NCBI RefSeq assembly: GCF_900142545.1
Contig: NZ_FRBF01000020.1
Coordinates: 1-50,597 of the forward strand
From: Fibrobacter sp. UWT2
Lineage (GTDB): Bacteria > Fibrobacterota > Fibrobacteria > Fibrobacterales > Fibrobacteraceae
Direction: 5' to 3'
DNA length: 50,597 nt
Position numbers and translations under genes: made by a program. Under the pieces are notes generated by a model. The model was not told where the DNA came from and made no database searches. It saw only the letters and a list, made by a program, of their open reading frames with translations. Positions 23,776 to 32,357 of the stretch are shown in pieces (position 1 is the stretch's first letter; each line of letters begins with the position of its first letter).

Positions 23776-26442
23776 GTGAACTCTGCAATCAAGGGACTAT
23801 TCATTTTGACACTGTCGAGCCTTTGCTTGACGGCGTGCGGTGGCGATTCGGGAAATTCTTCGAAGCCTGCCCCTGAAGAGGAAGAAAATTTAAGTTCTTC
23901 GATCTCTCATCAGCGTTCTTCAAGTTCGGCTTCGATTACGAGCGCGACGACGGTCGTTGATTCCGATGCGCATGACCTTAAGAAGGATGAACCTTTCGAG
24001 GGCGAGGTTGTCGATCGCTCGACGTGGACTGTCTATAGCACCCGTTCGATAGGCGTTTACACGTGGCTTGGAAACATGAACGAAAAAGACGCCTCGGTCA
24101 AGAGCACCTGCTACGCTTACGATGATTCCAGATGCGATCTTTACGGCAGACTCTACATGAAAAAGAATGCAGAAGACTTGTGCCCTTCAGGTTTCTCTTT
24201 CCCGTCGGTTTCGGACTGGAAATACATCATGGAAGTGGATTCCAAATCGGTTCTCTATTCGGGAATTTGCTTCAAGAGGGATTCTCTGGAATGTACGGGG
24301 ATTAGTGATTCGGCGCAGTACTTTGCTGCTGGTGACAGCGCCGTGATGGTTGACCGCTTCGGACATGTTACGGCGACAAAGGCGGCCGACAATGGATTCT
24401 ATTCTCTGCGTTGCATCAAGTACCGGAGCATTGTTGAAAAAATGTCGGACTTGCCTGATTGCGGTAGCGATACCTACAACAGCTCTACGATATTCGTTGC
24501 TACAAAAGATTCCAGCTACTATTGCCGTTACGGGGAATGGAAAAACGAATCGAACCGCGGAACTTGCCTCAGTAGCGAAACGGGTGAAAAATACCTGATT
24601 AAGGACTTGGTCTATATTTGCAAGGGTGGCTATTGGCAGCTGACGACTATCGAAGATACCGATATTGAATGTGTCGACGAGAATTTGTATGAAGAATATG
24701 TCGTCAACGGAACTCGCTACGCCTGTACCGATACGGGAATGGCTAAGTTGAGTTACCCTGCGTCTAAAATCGGCTATTGCAACCCGGATCGCAACGGCGA
24801 TATGATTGAACTCGATAGCACAAATTATGTCTGCCGCGATTTTGTGTGGCGGTACGCTACGGTTTCGGACTTTTACGGGGAATGTAACGTTTCGAAATAC
24901 GGCTTGGTGGTGACTGTTGATGGCAAGCGCTACATTTGCTCTGCCAAGGGCTCTTGGCGCCTGACGAGTGATACCGAAGATGAACTTGGTCCATGTACCG
25001 AAAAATTGCAGGATTCCATTCTGAAAAACAAGAGCGGTGCTTACTATTTGTGCGATAACTGGGAATGGTATCGCGCGTCTAAAAACCAGGTGCTGGGTAC
25101 ATGTTCCGATGCCAATGAGGGCGATACCATTACTTATGAATCGTACCTTTATGAATGCTCCGAAAAAACTTGGAAAACGCATAGCCTTATTTCTAAGGAG
25201 CTCGGCTTTTGCACCACGAAGAATAAGGGCGCAAAAGGCGTGTACCGCGATACGGTCTATTACTGCTATTCGGACCGCGGCAAGGATTGGGCGAAAGCCT
25301 CGGAACTGGAATTGCTGCTTGGCTTTTGCCGCAAGGATACTACGTACATCGTAGAAAAAGAAGGAATCTTCTATAAGTGTTATTCCGGATCTTGGAAAGA
25401 TGCAGCGCAAAGCGATGTTCTGAAGTCGTGCTATTCGACTGCTGGCGAAAAAAAGGTGTTCAATGGCAAGGAATTCGTTTGCGACACGACCGCCTTAAAT
25501 AGCAGCGGCGCCTGGTATGCCTTGACGGCGCTTGACTCTGCTATAGGAGAATATTGTAGAACTGCGATTCTGGAAAAAAAGGTGAGATTGGGGAATGATG
25601 TCTATGTCTGTAGAGTCGATGCGTCGGCGAAATACAGGAAAACTTGGCAAGATTATTCGTTGGGTGATTATCTGAGATACTGTGACAAGGACCGCGTGGG
25701 CGATCGCGAGTTTAATGGCGTGGATACGAGCGTGTGTATACAGAATGTCTGTGGCTCCGACATGATTGAAGAATATGCCTACGACGGAAAGAAAACCACG
25801 TTGTGTGTTAGATTGAACCATTCCGGATATTGGTGGCAGCCCATTATGAGGGAACGTATTGTTGATGCCCGCGATGGTGAAGTCTATGGCGTTGTAAAGC
25901 TGGGGTCGCAAAAATGGCTGAATAGGGATTTGGCCTATTGGATTACAACGGCTTATGAAGATGATGGAAGGCTGGCCACGTTGTCTCCGGAGCAATATAG
26001 GGAATTTGAGGGCTGGAATTATAACTTGTTCTATGTATGGAAAGATGCTTTAGGTGGCTCGAAGGATATTTGCCCTGCAGGAACGCACATCCCGTCTAAG
26101 GCGGAATGGAAAACGCTGTTTGAATATGCCAAGGAACTTTCGCCTAAAGGAGGAATTCGTACTTTGTTCAATAAATGGGACAATCGAACAAGTCTGATCG
26201 GCTGGGACCTCTATGGCCTTGCTCTGTATAAAAATGGTTTTATGGATATGGATTATTATCCGCCGGGCAATGAGGTAAGAGCAGGTGAAAATGACTACAT
26301 GACGGCTTACTATTTGACGTCTGATCTGGGAAAAACAGATGGCACCGCAAATGCAGTTCATGTAGATAGCACGATGGCTATTGATTATGAATTTAGCGCG
26401 TTGAAAGAAGACGCCTATAAAATCCGCTGTATTGTAGATTAG
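23776..26442 (+). CDS. FISUMP-domain surface lipoprotein 2
   Basis: An 888-aa paralogue of the preceding protein with the same layout: lipobox CLTAC with Cys at residue 21, Ser/Glu-rich linker (about 22-75), N-terminal FISUMP-like module (CPSGFSFPSVSDWKYI near 140), about 12 Cys/Trp repeats, and a C-terminal FISUMP domain (DGEVYGVVKLGSQKWLNRDLAY, CPAGTHIPSKAEW, final IRCIVD). The start is taken as the GTG at 23776, which follows TTAGGGAGA; a TTG at 23758 has no ribosome site. The 32-bp gap without a terminator implies one transcript with gene 1. Its sequence is well diverged from gene 1 in the repeats, so the duplication is not recent. Confidence 0.85.
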   Translation: MNSAIKGLFILTLSSLCLTACGGDSGNSSKPAPEEEENLSSSISHQRSSSSASITSATTVVDSDAHDLKKDEPFEGEVVDRSTWTVYSTRSIGVYTWLGNMNEKDASVKSTCYAYDDSRCDLYGRLYMKKNAEDLCPSGFSFPSVSDWKYIMEVDSKSVLYSGICFKRDSLECTGISDSAQYFAAGDSAVMVDRFGHVTATKAADNGFYSLRCIKYRSIVEKMSDLPDCGSDTYNSSTIFVATKDSSYYCRYGEWKNESNRGTCLSSETGEKYLIKDLVYICKGGYWQLTTIEDTDIECVDENLYEEYVVNGTRYACTDTGMAKLSYPASKIGYCNPDRNGDMIELDSTNYVCRDFVWRYATVSDFYGECNVSKYGLVVTVDGKRYICSAKGSWRLTSDTEDELGPCTEKLQDSILKNKSGAYYLCDNWEWYRASKNQVLGTCSDANEGDTITYESYLYECSEKTWKTHSLISKELGFCTTKNKGAKGVYRDTVYYCYSDRGKDWAKASELELLLGFCRKDTTYIVEKEGIFYKCYSGSWKDAAQSDVLKSCYSTAGEKKVFNGKEFVCDTTALNSSGAWYALTALDSAIGEYCRTAILEKKVRLGNDVYVCRVDASAKYRKTWQDYSLGDYLRYCDKDRVGDREFNGVDTSVCIQNVCGSDMIEEYAYDGKKTTLCVRLNHSGYWWQPIMRERIVDARDGEVYGVVKLGSQKWLNRDLAYWITTAYEDDGRLATLSPEQYREFEGWNYNLFYVWKDALGGSKDICPAGTHIPSKAEWKTLFEYAKELSPKGGIRTLFNKWDNRTSLIGWDLYGLALYKNGFMDMDYYPPGNEVRAGENDYMTAYYLTSDLGKTDGTANAVHVDSTMAIDYEFSALKEDAYKIRCIVD

Positions 26443-26450
26443 TAAGCTTC

Positions 26451-26500
26451 TGTCATCCTGAGTCCTTCAACAAGCTCAGGGTAAACTCCGTCGAAGGATC
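26451..26500. repeat. Intergenic palindromic repeat (GTCATCCTGAG type)
   Basis: A repeat-like sequence between the converging FISUMP and acyltransferase genes. CCTGAG (26457-26462) pairs with CTCAGG (26475-26480), and TCCTTC pairs with GAAGGA further out. Sequences beginning GTCATCCTGAG and ending GAAGGATCT are common dispersed elements in many bacterial genomes. It may also act as a bidirectional terminator, as no other terminator is seen here. Confidence 0.6.
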
Positions 26501-26506
26501 TAACAC

Positions 26507-27643
26507 TTAATTTCTGATGCTTAAGCTCTCGCGGAGGCTCACTTTCTCTTTTCCGAGTAGCTTGTAGAGTTTGCACCGGAAAAGGGGAATGGCGATGATA
26601 ACGCCTGCGGTCACAATCAGCGTGGAAAGGTAAGCGATTCCGGGCTGGTTGATTTCGGCGCGGTATAAAAGCCGCATTACAAGCAGGATGTACCAATGAA
26701 CCGCAAGAATCACGAGCGCATTGCGTGAAATGTTGCGGAGGATTCCCTTGATAATTCGAATGGGAGCCTTGTTCGGCAATTTGTCGGCGAGAATGAACGC
26801 GGCAACAAGTCCTGCGATTCCGAAGAAGGAACTCGCGATGAATCCGACGAGGCTTTTGCCGAGATTGTTGTTCATGATGCTAAAGTACGGATCCGGATTC
26901 TCGACGATGGCGTAGAGGACAAAGGCGATGATTGCAATGGCTGCTGTCAATAAGATGCCAGAGTTGCTCCGAAGGACTGCATCTTGATTATTGTTATGCA
27001 GAATGCTTGATATTTTCTTTATCGGCTCGCGGCACAGCCAGCCACAAGCGAAGAAGAATAGCACCGTCAAATCCCGCTCAATTCCCAGCGGCAACCGAAT
27101 ATGATTCTTGTATAGGAGCCAACCTCCTGCAAGGCTTACGATTGCGGCAAGTGCGATTAGAGGTTTCTTCGCCGCACGATGAATCCCATAGAACATCAGG
27201 CTCACTGAATACAGCGTGAAAACGAACCACAGCGGCCCCGACCCAATGGAAGATTTCCCTGCCACAAAAATCTTCGCCAAATTCCAATAGAGGTAATCCC
27301 ATACGCTCGCAATTTCGGGCCGAATGTTCATTACCGTCATGCGCGGCGCTTTCGGAAACAAGTCGAAATTGTACACGACCGGGTCTAGCGCCAAGAACAA
27401 CATCGAAAGCATGATGTAGGGGAACAACAGGACTTTGCTCTTATGGATGAAATAACTCTTGAAATCAGGAAAACGGCGCGTACTGAAAAGCATCCCCGAA
27501 ATAAAGAAGAATGCTGACATACGTAGCGCGCTCAAATGCAGCGTTCCCATCTGCGCATACGAAAACGATTGCTCCACATGGTACAGGCATACGAGCAACA
27601 ACACGAATCCCTTGAACTCGTCAATCCACCCAATTCGACCCAT
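26507..27643 (-). CDS. Acyltransferase family 3 membrane protein
   Basis: A 378-aa integral membrane protein with about ten hydrophobic segments. The family signature is at the N-terminus (IDEFKGFVLLLVCLYHVEQSF, with the likely catalytic His at residue 22), and FFISGMLFSTRRF follows near 50. Members transfer acetyl, succinyl or other acyl groups to cell-surface sugars. The ATG at 27643 overlaps the stop of the upstream MBL gene (TGATG), so the two are coupled; a TTG codon one position earlier is less likely. The C-terminus is basic. The substrate cannot be told from context. Confidence 0.8.
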   Translation of the reverse strand: MGRIGWIDEFKGFVLLLVCLYHVEQSFSYAQMGTLHLSALRMSAFFFISGMLFSTRRFPDFKSYFIHKSKVLLFPYIMLSMLFLALDPVVYNFDLFPKAPRMTVMNIRPEIASVWDYLYWNLAKIFVAGKSSIGSGPLWFVFTLYSVSLMFYGIHRAAKKPLIALAAIVSLAGGWLLYKNHIRLPLGIERDLTVLFFFACGWLCREPIKKISSILHNNNQDAVLRSNSGILLTAAIAIIAFVLYAIVENPDPYFSIMNNNLGKSLVGFIASSFFGIAGLVAAFILADKLPNKAPIRIIKGILRNISRNALVILAVHWYILLVMRLLYRAEINQPGIAYLSTLIVTAGVIIAIPLFRCKLYKLLGKEKVSLRESLSIRN

Positions 27644-28299
27644 CAATACCAGCGCCTCTCATCCGCAATCGTCGTCATCGGCCCGTGTCCGGGAAATACG
27701 ACGGTTTTTTGCGGGAGTGTGAGCAGTTTGCTCTTGATTCCACTGACGAGCGCATGATCGTCATCGCCGAATAAATCGCTGCGTCCGCGGCTGCCTGCGA
27801 ATAGAATGTCACCGGGAAACAGCAACGGCGGCACATTCGCTTGGCCGTTGACTTCGCCCGGGTTTTCGCAGTAAAACGCGATGCCGCCGGGAGAGTGCCC
27901 GGCCACGTGAATCACTTGCAAGCGGATGCCAGGCACCTCGACGGCATCGCCCTCGGCAAGGTAGTTGCCGAGTCCGGGCGAAGGCTCACGCATCGGGAGT
28001 CCGTACATTTGGCTCTGTTCTTCTTGCAAATCCAAGAGGAATGCGTCTTCTTCGTGCGCCTCGGGCTGCACACCATAAGTCTTGGCGATGAATGCATTGC
28101 CAAGCACATGGTCCAAGTGCAGGTGTGTGTTTAGCAGGTGCTTTACCGTAAGCTTGTTCTGCTCAATGTAGCGGGCGAGGGCTTGTTCCTCTTGCTCGCT
28201 TCCTGCGCTCGGGTCAATCAGAATGGCATCGCCGGCGTCGTTGCTTAAAACGAAACCGTTCACGCCGAACGAGTTGAATGTAAAAGCCTTTAGATTCAT
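27643..28299 (-). CDS. MBL-fold metal-dependent hydrolase (glyoxalase II-like)
   Basis: A 218-aa metallo-beta-lactamase-fold protein. The metal ligands are in THLHLDH (H59, H61, D63, H64), HVAGHSPGG (H135), a later GDILFAGSRGRSD, and FPGHGP. The size and motif spacing match the small hydroxyacylglutathione-hydrolase-like group, which hydrolyses thioesters, but many relatives have other substrates. AAAGAGAA precedes the ATG. TATATTAA (28313-28306) is a promoter-like element just before it, directly behind the cysS terminator. It is coupled to the acyltransferase gene downstream. Confidence 0.85.
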   Translation of the reverse strand: MNLKAFTFNSFGVNGFVLSNDAGDAILIDPSAGSEQEEQALARYIEQNKLTVKHLLNTHLHLDHVLGNAFIAKTYGVQPEAHEEDAFLLDLQEEQSQMYGLPMREPSPGLGNYLAEGDAVEVPGIRLQVIHVAGHSPGGIAFYCENPGEVNGQANVPPLLFPGDILFAGSRGRSDLFGDDDHALVSGIKSKLLTLPQKTVVFPGHGPMTTIADERRWY

Positions 28300-28309
28300 T
28301 TCTCTTTAA

Positions 28310-28343
28310 TATAAAAAAGGAAATGCCCGCACGATGGCGGGCA
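28310..28343 (-). terminator. Rho-independent terminator of cysS
   Basis: Read on the minus strand, TGCCCGC (28343-28337) pairs with GCGGGCA (28330-28324) around a six-base loop and is followed by a T-rich tail (28323-28310). The T-rich tail merges into the promoter-like element of the MBL gene. Confidence 0.8.
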
Positions 28344-28391
28344 TGATAATGTTTGTGGAGGCCGCAGCGGCTTTAGGGTGCTGCCCTGACC

Positions 28392-28415
28392 ACTGTCTAC
28401 TGCCTACTGTCTACT
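28392..28415 (-). repeat. AGTAGRM heptamer repeat after cysS (three units)
   Basis: On the minus strand this is three 7-base AGTAGRM units plus AGT, overlapping the TAG stop of cysS (28416-28414). It differs from the copy after tsf only by lacking one unit. Both copies sit at the 3' end of a gene in the same orientation. Confidence 0.8.
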
Positions 28416-29868
28416 ATCCCTTGATTTCCCAGGTCGTGCCTTCCTTGCTGTCCTTGATGACCACGTTCATGGCGGCAAGTTCGTCGCGGATGCGGTCACT
28501 TTCGGCCCAGTTCTTGTTGGCACGGGCTTCCTTACGGGCGGCAATCAGTGCTTCAATCTTTGCGACATCCACTCCGTCGTTGGCGCCCTTCTTGGCATAT
28601 TCTTCACGAGGCTGGTCGAGCTTCAAACCGAAAATCTTGTCGAAGTCGGCAACGAGGGAGGCCTTTTCACCGTCATCGATATCGCTCTTGAGCATCGTGT
28701 TCATGATACCGAGGGCGCGCGGCATGTTCAGGTCATCGCCGATGGCGTCCTTGAATTCATTCTGGAATGCCTTGGCTGCTTCGCTAGTGATAGCTGTAGC
28801 CTTACCGATCAGCGGGTCTGTCTTCTTGTGCAAACTCTTCAGGCCTTCCTTAGCGCCTTCCAAAGCTTCCCACGTGAAGTTCAGATAGTTGCGGTAGTGA
28901 CTGCCGATGGCGAAGAAGCGGTAGTCGAGCGGATTGAAACCGCGGTCCATGAGGAGCGAGACCGTCAGGAATTCGCCGCTGGACTTACTCATCTTGCCGA
29001 ACTTCTGTTCGGTGGTTCCGTCTTCTAGCTTTTCTTCGCTAACAGTACGGAGGAATTCGCCGTGCATCCAGAAGCGGGCAAACTGCACGCCGTTGGCGCA
29101 TTCGCTCTGGGCGATTTCGTTCGTGTGGTGCACGCGGATGTGGTCGGTGCCGCCGCAGTGAATGTCGAGGGTCGGACCATTGTACTTCATGGCCATGGCG
29201 GAGCATTCAATGTGCCAGCCGGGGAAACCGACGCCCCACGGGCTGTCCCATTCCATGGCGCGCTTCTTGTCCTTCGGGCTGAACTTCCACAGAGCGAAGT
29301 CGGTGGCGTTCTTCTTTTCGCCCATGTCGATGCGGCTACCCTTGCGCAGGTTTTCCACGTCGAGGCGGGCAAAGTCGGCATAGCGCGGGAACTTAAGGCT
29401 ATCGAAGTAGATGCCGTCGCTGGTGCGGTAGGTGTAACCTTTTTCTTCCAAGGTCTTCACCAGGTCAATCTGTTCCTGGATGTGCTGCGTGGCAGGAGTC
29501 CAGCGGGTCGGTTCTTGGATGTTGAGACGGTGCCAGTCGGCCATGAAAGCGTCGGTGTAGAATTTTGCGATATCCCACACAGACTTGCCTTCGCGGGCGG
29601 CGCCCTTTTCCATTTTGTCGTCGCCAGAGTCAGCGTCGCTGGTCAAGTGGCCCACGTCGGTGATGTTCACGATGTGGTTCACCTTGTAGCCGTAGTAGTT
29701 CAGCGTACGCACCAGAAAGTCTTCGAAAATGTAGGTGCGGAGGTTGCCAATGTGGGCGAAATGGTACACCGTCGGGCCGCAACAGTACATGCGCACGGCG
29801 GGAACGCCTTCAGGAAGTGTGAAAATCTCTTTCTTACGCGATGCAGTGTTGTAGAATTGAAGTGCCAT
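28414..29868 (-). CDS. cysS: Cysteinyl-tRNA synthetase
   Basis: A 484-aa class I aminoacyl-tRNA synthetase that charges tRNA-Cys. The ATP-binding HIGH motif is HIGN at residues 39-42, with a zinc-ligand Cys just before it (MYCCGPTVYHFAHIGN). KMSKS lies near residue 290 in FGKMSKSSGEF, and WHIECSAM precedes it. The length is slightly above the usual 460. The ATG at 29868 follows GGAGG; the frame continues 17 codons upstream, but without a ribosome site. TATATTTG (29924-29917) is a promoter-like element about 50 bp upstream. A terminator follows the gene. Confidence 0.97.
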   Translation of the reverse strand: MALQFYNTASRKKEIFTLPEGVPAVRMYCCGPTVYHFAHIGNLRTYIFEDFLVRTLNYYGYKVNHIVNITDVGHLTSDADSGDDKMEKGAAREGKSVWDIAKFYTDAFMADWHRLNIQEPTRWTPATQHIQEQIDLVKTLEEKGYTYRTSDGIYFDSLKFPRYADFARLDVENLRKGSRIDMGEKKNATDFALWKFSPKDKKRAMEWDSPWGVGFPGWHIECSAMAMKYNGPTLDIHCGGTDHIRVHHTNEIAQSECANGVQFARFWMHGEFLRTVSEEKLEDGTTEQKFGKMSKSSGEFLTVSLLMDRGFNPLDYRFFAIGSHYRNYLNFTWEALEGAKEGLKSLHKKTDPLIGKATAITSEAAKAFQNEFKDAIGDDLNMPRALGIMNTMLKSDIDDGEKASLVADFDKIFGLKLDQPREEYAKKGANDGVDVAKIEALIAARKEARANKNWAESDRIRDELAAMNVVIKDSKEGTTWEIKG

Positions 29869-29916
29869 TTTAAGCCTCCGGTTAGTTAATGCGGCGCAAC
29901 TTGCGTCGTTCGCGGC

Positions 29917-29924
29917 CAAATATA
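29917..29924 (-). promoter_or_regulatory. Promoter-like TATATTTG element of cysS
   Basis: On the minus strand TATATTTG matches the TAnnTTTG core known from Bacteroidota promoters. It lies 49 bases before the cysS ATG, in the 64-bp gap after the Crp/Fnr-family gene. Confidence 0.5.
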
Positions 29925-29932
29925 GAATTATT

Positions 29933-30604
29933 TTACAGGATTTTCTTCAGTCCGTTGATGTCGCGGAGCAGGATTCTGCCCCTCTTGATTTCGACAAGGC
30001 CCTTGGCGGCGAATTCTTGGAGCATGCGGGCCACCACTTCGCGGGCAGAATTCACGTCGCGGGCGATTTCTTCCTGCGTTTTCTTGACTTCGTCCTTGCC
30101 GGTGCTTTCAAAAGCCGAAATCAGGTAAGAGGCCAGACGCTGGTCGAACCGTTTGAACAGCATGAGCTGAATCGCCCAAATGGTCTGCGAATAACGCTCC
30201 GTCTCTTTTTCGAAGATGAATGCCCGCACATGGATGTTCGTATCCATCAGCTTGGCGCACAGGGCAGCCGGAATCACCAATGCGGTCGTGTCTTCTTCGG
30301 CGGTGACCTGGGTCTCGAAAGTCAGCTGGTGAATCACGCAAGAAGCGGTCGATACGCAAAACTCGTTGGCGTGGGCACGGTACAGGGTGATTTCGCGTCC
30401 TTCGTCAGAGATGAGTCCTACGCGAATCCCTCCACTCAGAATAAAGATGATTCCGAGGCAAGAGGTTTTGCTGTTGTGAATCATCTGGTTCTTGCCGAAG
30501 CGCTTTGTAACGCAACGGTCCGAAACCATCGCCTTTTCTTCGGGCGAAAGATTCTGCCAAAAGGGCAGATTCGGAAGGAAGTGACTGAATGGACCTAAGC
30601 TCAT
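29933..30604 (-). CDS. Crp/Fnr-family transcriptional regulator
   Basis: A 223-aa regulator with an N-terminal cyclic-nucleotide-binding-type beta roll (about 15-125; LGIIFILSGGIRVGLISDEGREITLYR) and a C-terminal winged helix-turn-helix (about 150-215; TQEEIARDVNSAREVVARMLQEF). There is no N-terminal Cys cluster of the FNR type. Two Cys (in EFCVSTASCV) sit in the beta-roll region and could sense redox state. The ATG at 30604 follows AAGGAAGGTG, and TATATTGC (30630-30623) lies upstream. A TGTGAC/GTCACA palindrome lies 470 bp away, in the promoter region shared by trxA and the next gene, and may be a target. The ligand is unknown. Confidence 0.88.
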   Translation of the reverse strand: MSLGPFSHFLPNLPFWQNLSPEEKAMVSDRCVTKRFGKNQMIHNSKTSCLGIIFILSGGIRVGLISDEGREITLYRAHANEFCVSTASCVIHQLTFETQVTAEEDTTALVIPAALCAKLMDTNIHVRAFIFEKETERYSQTIWAIQLMLFKRFDQRLASYLISAFESTGKDEVKKTQEEIARDVNSAREVVARMLQEFAAKGLVEIKRGRILLRDINGLKKIL

Positions 30605-30693
30605 AAAAGATGCACCTTCCTTGCAATATACAAAAAGGTGCATCGCCTTAAGGAGGACAGTTTAATCGATCAAGCGTTTAGCCAATAATGCGT

Positions 30694-31005
30694 TTAGCTG
30701 AACATGTTGACAATCTGGTCTTTTGGACGTACCCCGACTACGGAGTTGACGATTTTACCTTCCTTGATGACCACGAGCGTGGGAATGCTCATGACTCCAA
30801 AGAAAGACGCCAGTTCGCCCTGTTCGTCGACATTCACCTTGCAGACCTTCACCTTGTCGCCGTGTTCTTCGGCGATTTCGGAGATGGTGGGCGAGAGCAT
30901 GCGACAGGGCCCGCACCAGGGTGCCCAAAAGTCAATCAGAACGGGCTTGTCGGAGTTCATGACTTCTGTTTCAAAGTTGCTCTTGGTAATATTCAATTCG
31001 GTCAT
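30694..31005 (-). CDS. trxA: Thioredoxin
   Basis: A 103-aa classical thioredoxin with the active site WCGPC (C31 and C34) within FWAPWCGPCRMLSP and the cis-Pro segment SIPTLVVIKEG. It reduces protein disulfides in the cytoplasm with electrons from thioredoxin reductase. GAGAGG precedes the ATG. It is divergent from the adenosylhomocysteinase-like gene, and both may share control elements in the 111-bp gap. The Crp/Fnr-family gene lies 89 bp downstream on the same strand. Confidence 0.96.
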   Translation of the reverse strand: MTELNITKSNFETEVMNSDKPVLIDFWAPWCGPCRMLSPTISEIAEEHGDKVKVCKVNVDEQGELASFFGVMSIPTLVVIKEGKIVNSVVGVRPKDQIVNMFS

Positions 31006-31041
31006 TTTTTACCTCTCTTTGTTTTTATTCTTGTTTACACC

Positions 31042-31086
31042 TATATTTTACCTAATGTGCGTCCGCTTATCTGTGACTAGGTCACA
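31042..31086 (+). promoter_or_regulatory. TATATTTT element and TGTGAC-N3-GTCACA palindrome
   Basis: In the divergent gap between trxA and the next gene, TATATTTT (31042-31049) is a promoter-like element for the plus-strand gene. TGTGAC (31072-31077) and GTCACA (31081-31086) form a perfect inverted repeat, close to the Crp site TGTGA-N6-TCACA but with five bases between the half-sites. Lying downstream of the promoter element, it would suit repression of the plus-strand gene or activation of trxA. Confidence 0.45.
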
Positions 31087-31116
31087 TTACCCGAAAAATT
31101 TTCTAAATTCGGCGCC

Positions 31117-32232
31117 ATGATTTTTTCCGAAATCATCAAGGAATCTTACGAACCGAGAGAGTATCCGGCGCTGGCTCTGCTTTCAGATGAGTGGCTGCAG
31201 ACGCGCCCGTTTTGGGGCTGTAAGGTTTTGGTGGCGACTCCGATTTTCAGGAACACATTGGTAGAATACCGTGCACTAATGGCCGGCGGTGCGAGCCTTT
31301 ATGTGGGCTATTCCGTTGGAACGTCGGGGGCGGCCATGCCTTGCGACAAGAAAATCGTCGAATTCCTGAAAGAAAAAGATGTTCCCGTCGTTACCGATGA
31401 AGATATCAAGAGCGGTAAAGTTGCCGATGATTTCGACTTGATTTTGGATTGCGCCGGACAGTTTGCTTTTTGCCACCCGAAAAAGGGTTTTGTAGAACTC
31501 ACCCGTAGCGGTGTGCAGTTTTATACGAATTCGGAGCATCCGGTATATGTTGCCGATAGCGGAATAGTCAAGCGCATCGAAACCGTGCTCGGTACGGGCG
31601 ACGGTTACTTTCGCGGATTGGAATCGTTGGGCTATACCAAATTCGAAGGAAAATCGCTTGTGGTATTTGGTAGCGGCAAGGTGGGTTGCGGCATTGCCCT
31701 GCATGGCGTGCGTCGCGGCATGAACGTCTGCACCATCACCAATACCCGTAACGATGATTCCAACTCGAATTTCAGCAGCGTGCTGCTGAACAACGACGTC
31801 CGTATTGAAGATTACTTGGACGACGAAATAGTGGCGGATGTGATTGCCCACGCCGATTTTGTGGTGACCGCAACAGGCCGCAAGAATGCGCTGACCCAGT
31901 CTGCTGTTTCTGCAATTCTAGCCAATACCAAGGCTGTCGTGGCCAACATGGGTGTCGAAGACGAATTTGGCGAACTTGTTCCCCATACAAGAGTGCTGAA
32001 CGGAAAGTCTCCCTTGAATTTCGTGCTGGACGAACCCACTCACCTCAAGTACATCGATACTAGCCTTGCTTTGCATGCGGCCTTGGGCGAACGCCTGCTG
32101 CAAGAATGTGCCGAAGCGGCTAGTCCTTTCAAGGGCGTGCAGAATCCGCCTAGTGAAATTGAGCAACGTTTGTTGATGACGACCATTCAGGACGGGGTTA
32201 TTGGCCCTGAAATCTGCGACATGATGCGCTAG
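31117..32232 (+). CDS. Adenosylhomocysteinase-like NAD(P)-binding protein
   Basis: A 371-aa protein that resembles S-adenosylhomocysteine hydrolase in overall plan. A substrate-domain-like start (ATPIFRNTLVEYRALMAGGASLYVGYSVGTSG) is followed by a Rossmann domain GKSLVVFGSGKVGCGIALHGVRRG near 185-205, VVTATGRKNALTQ near 248 and VVANMGVEDEFGE near 268. True enzymes are usually 430-470 aa and end in a Lys/Tyr motif that I do not see, so a different reaction on a related ligand is likely. The ATG is placed by the start of homology; no strong ribosome site precedes it. The gene stands alone between two promoters. Confidence 0.6.
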   Translation: MIFSEIIKESYEPREYPALALLSDEWLQTRPFWGCKVLVATPIFRNTLVEYRALMAGGASLYVGYSVGTSGAAMPCDKKIVEFLKEKDVPVVTDEDIKSGKVADDFDLILDCAGQFAFCHPKKGFVELTRSGVQFYTNSEHPVYVADSGIVKRIETVLGTGDGYFRGLESLGYTKFEGKSLVVFGSGKVGCGIALHGVRRGMNVCTITNTRNDDSNSNFSSVLLNNDVRIEDYLDDEIVADVIAHADFVVTATGRKNALTQSAVSAILANTKAVVANMGVEDEFGELVPHTRVLNGKSPLNFVLDEPTHLKYIDTSLALHAALGERLLQECAEAASPFKGVQNPPSEIEQRLLMTTIQDGVIGPEICDMMR

Positions 32233-32299
32233 GCGCTGTGCCGAAGCGGGCGATAAGCCTGCATTCTATGTAAAAAGTGCAGCCTTTGTAAATAAATTC

Positions 32300-32328
32300 T
32301 TGCTTTTTTGACTTTTTTAAAGTATAAT
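32300..32328 (+). promoter_or_regulatory. Sigma-70-type promoter of the outer-membrane protein gene
   Basis: TTGCTT (32300-32305) and TATAAT (32323-32328) are separated by 17 bp within an AT-rich stretch. Transcription would start near 32335, giving a leader of about 23 bases before the ATG at 32358. This is the best classical promoter in the window. Confidence 0.7.
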
Positions 32329-32357
32329 TGCAAAAGAATATAAACAAACGAGGTTGT

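Noticed and set aside
28392-28415. AGTAGRM repeat as a CRISPR array
   Set aside because: Units are only 7 bases, directly adjacent and without spacers.
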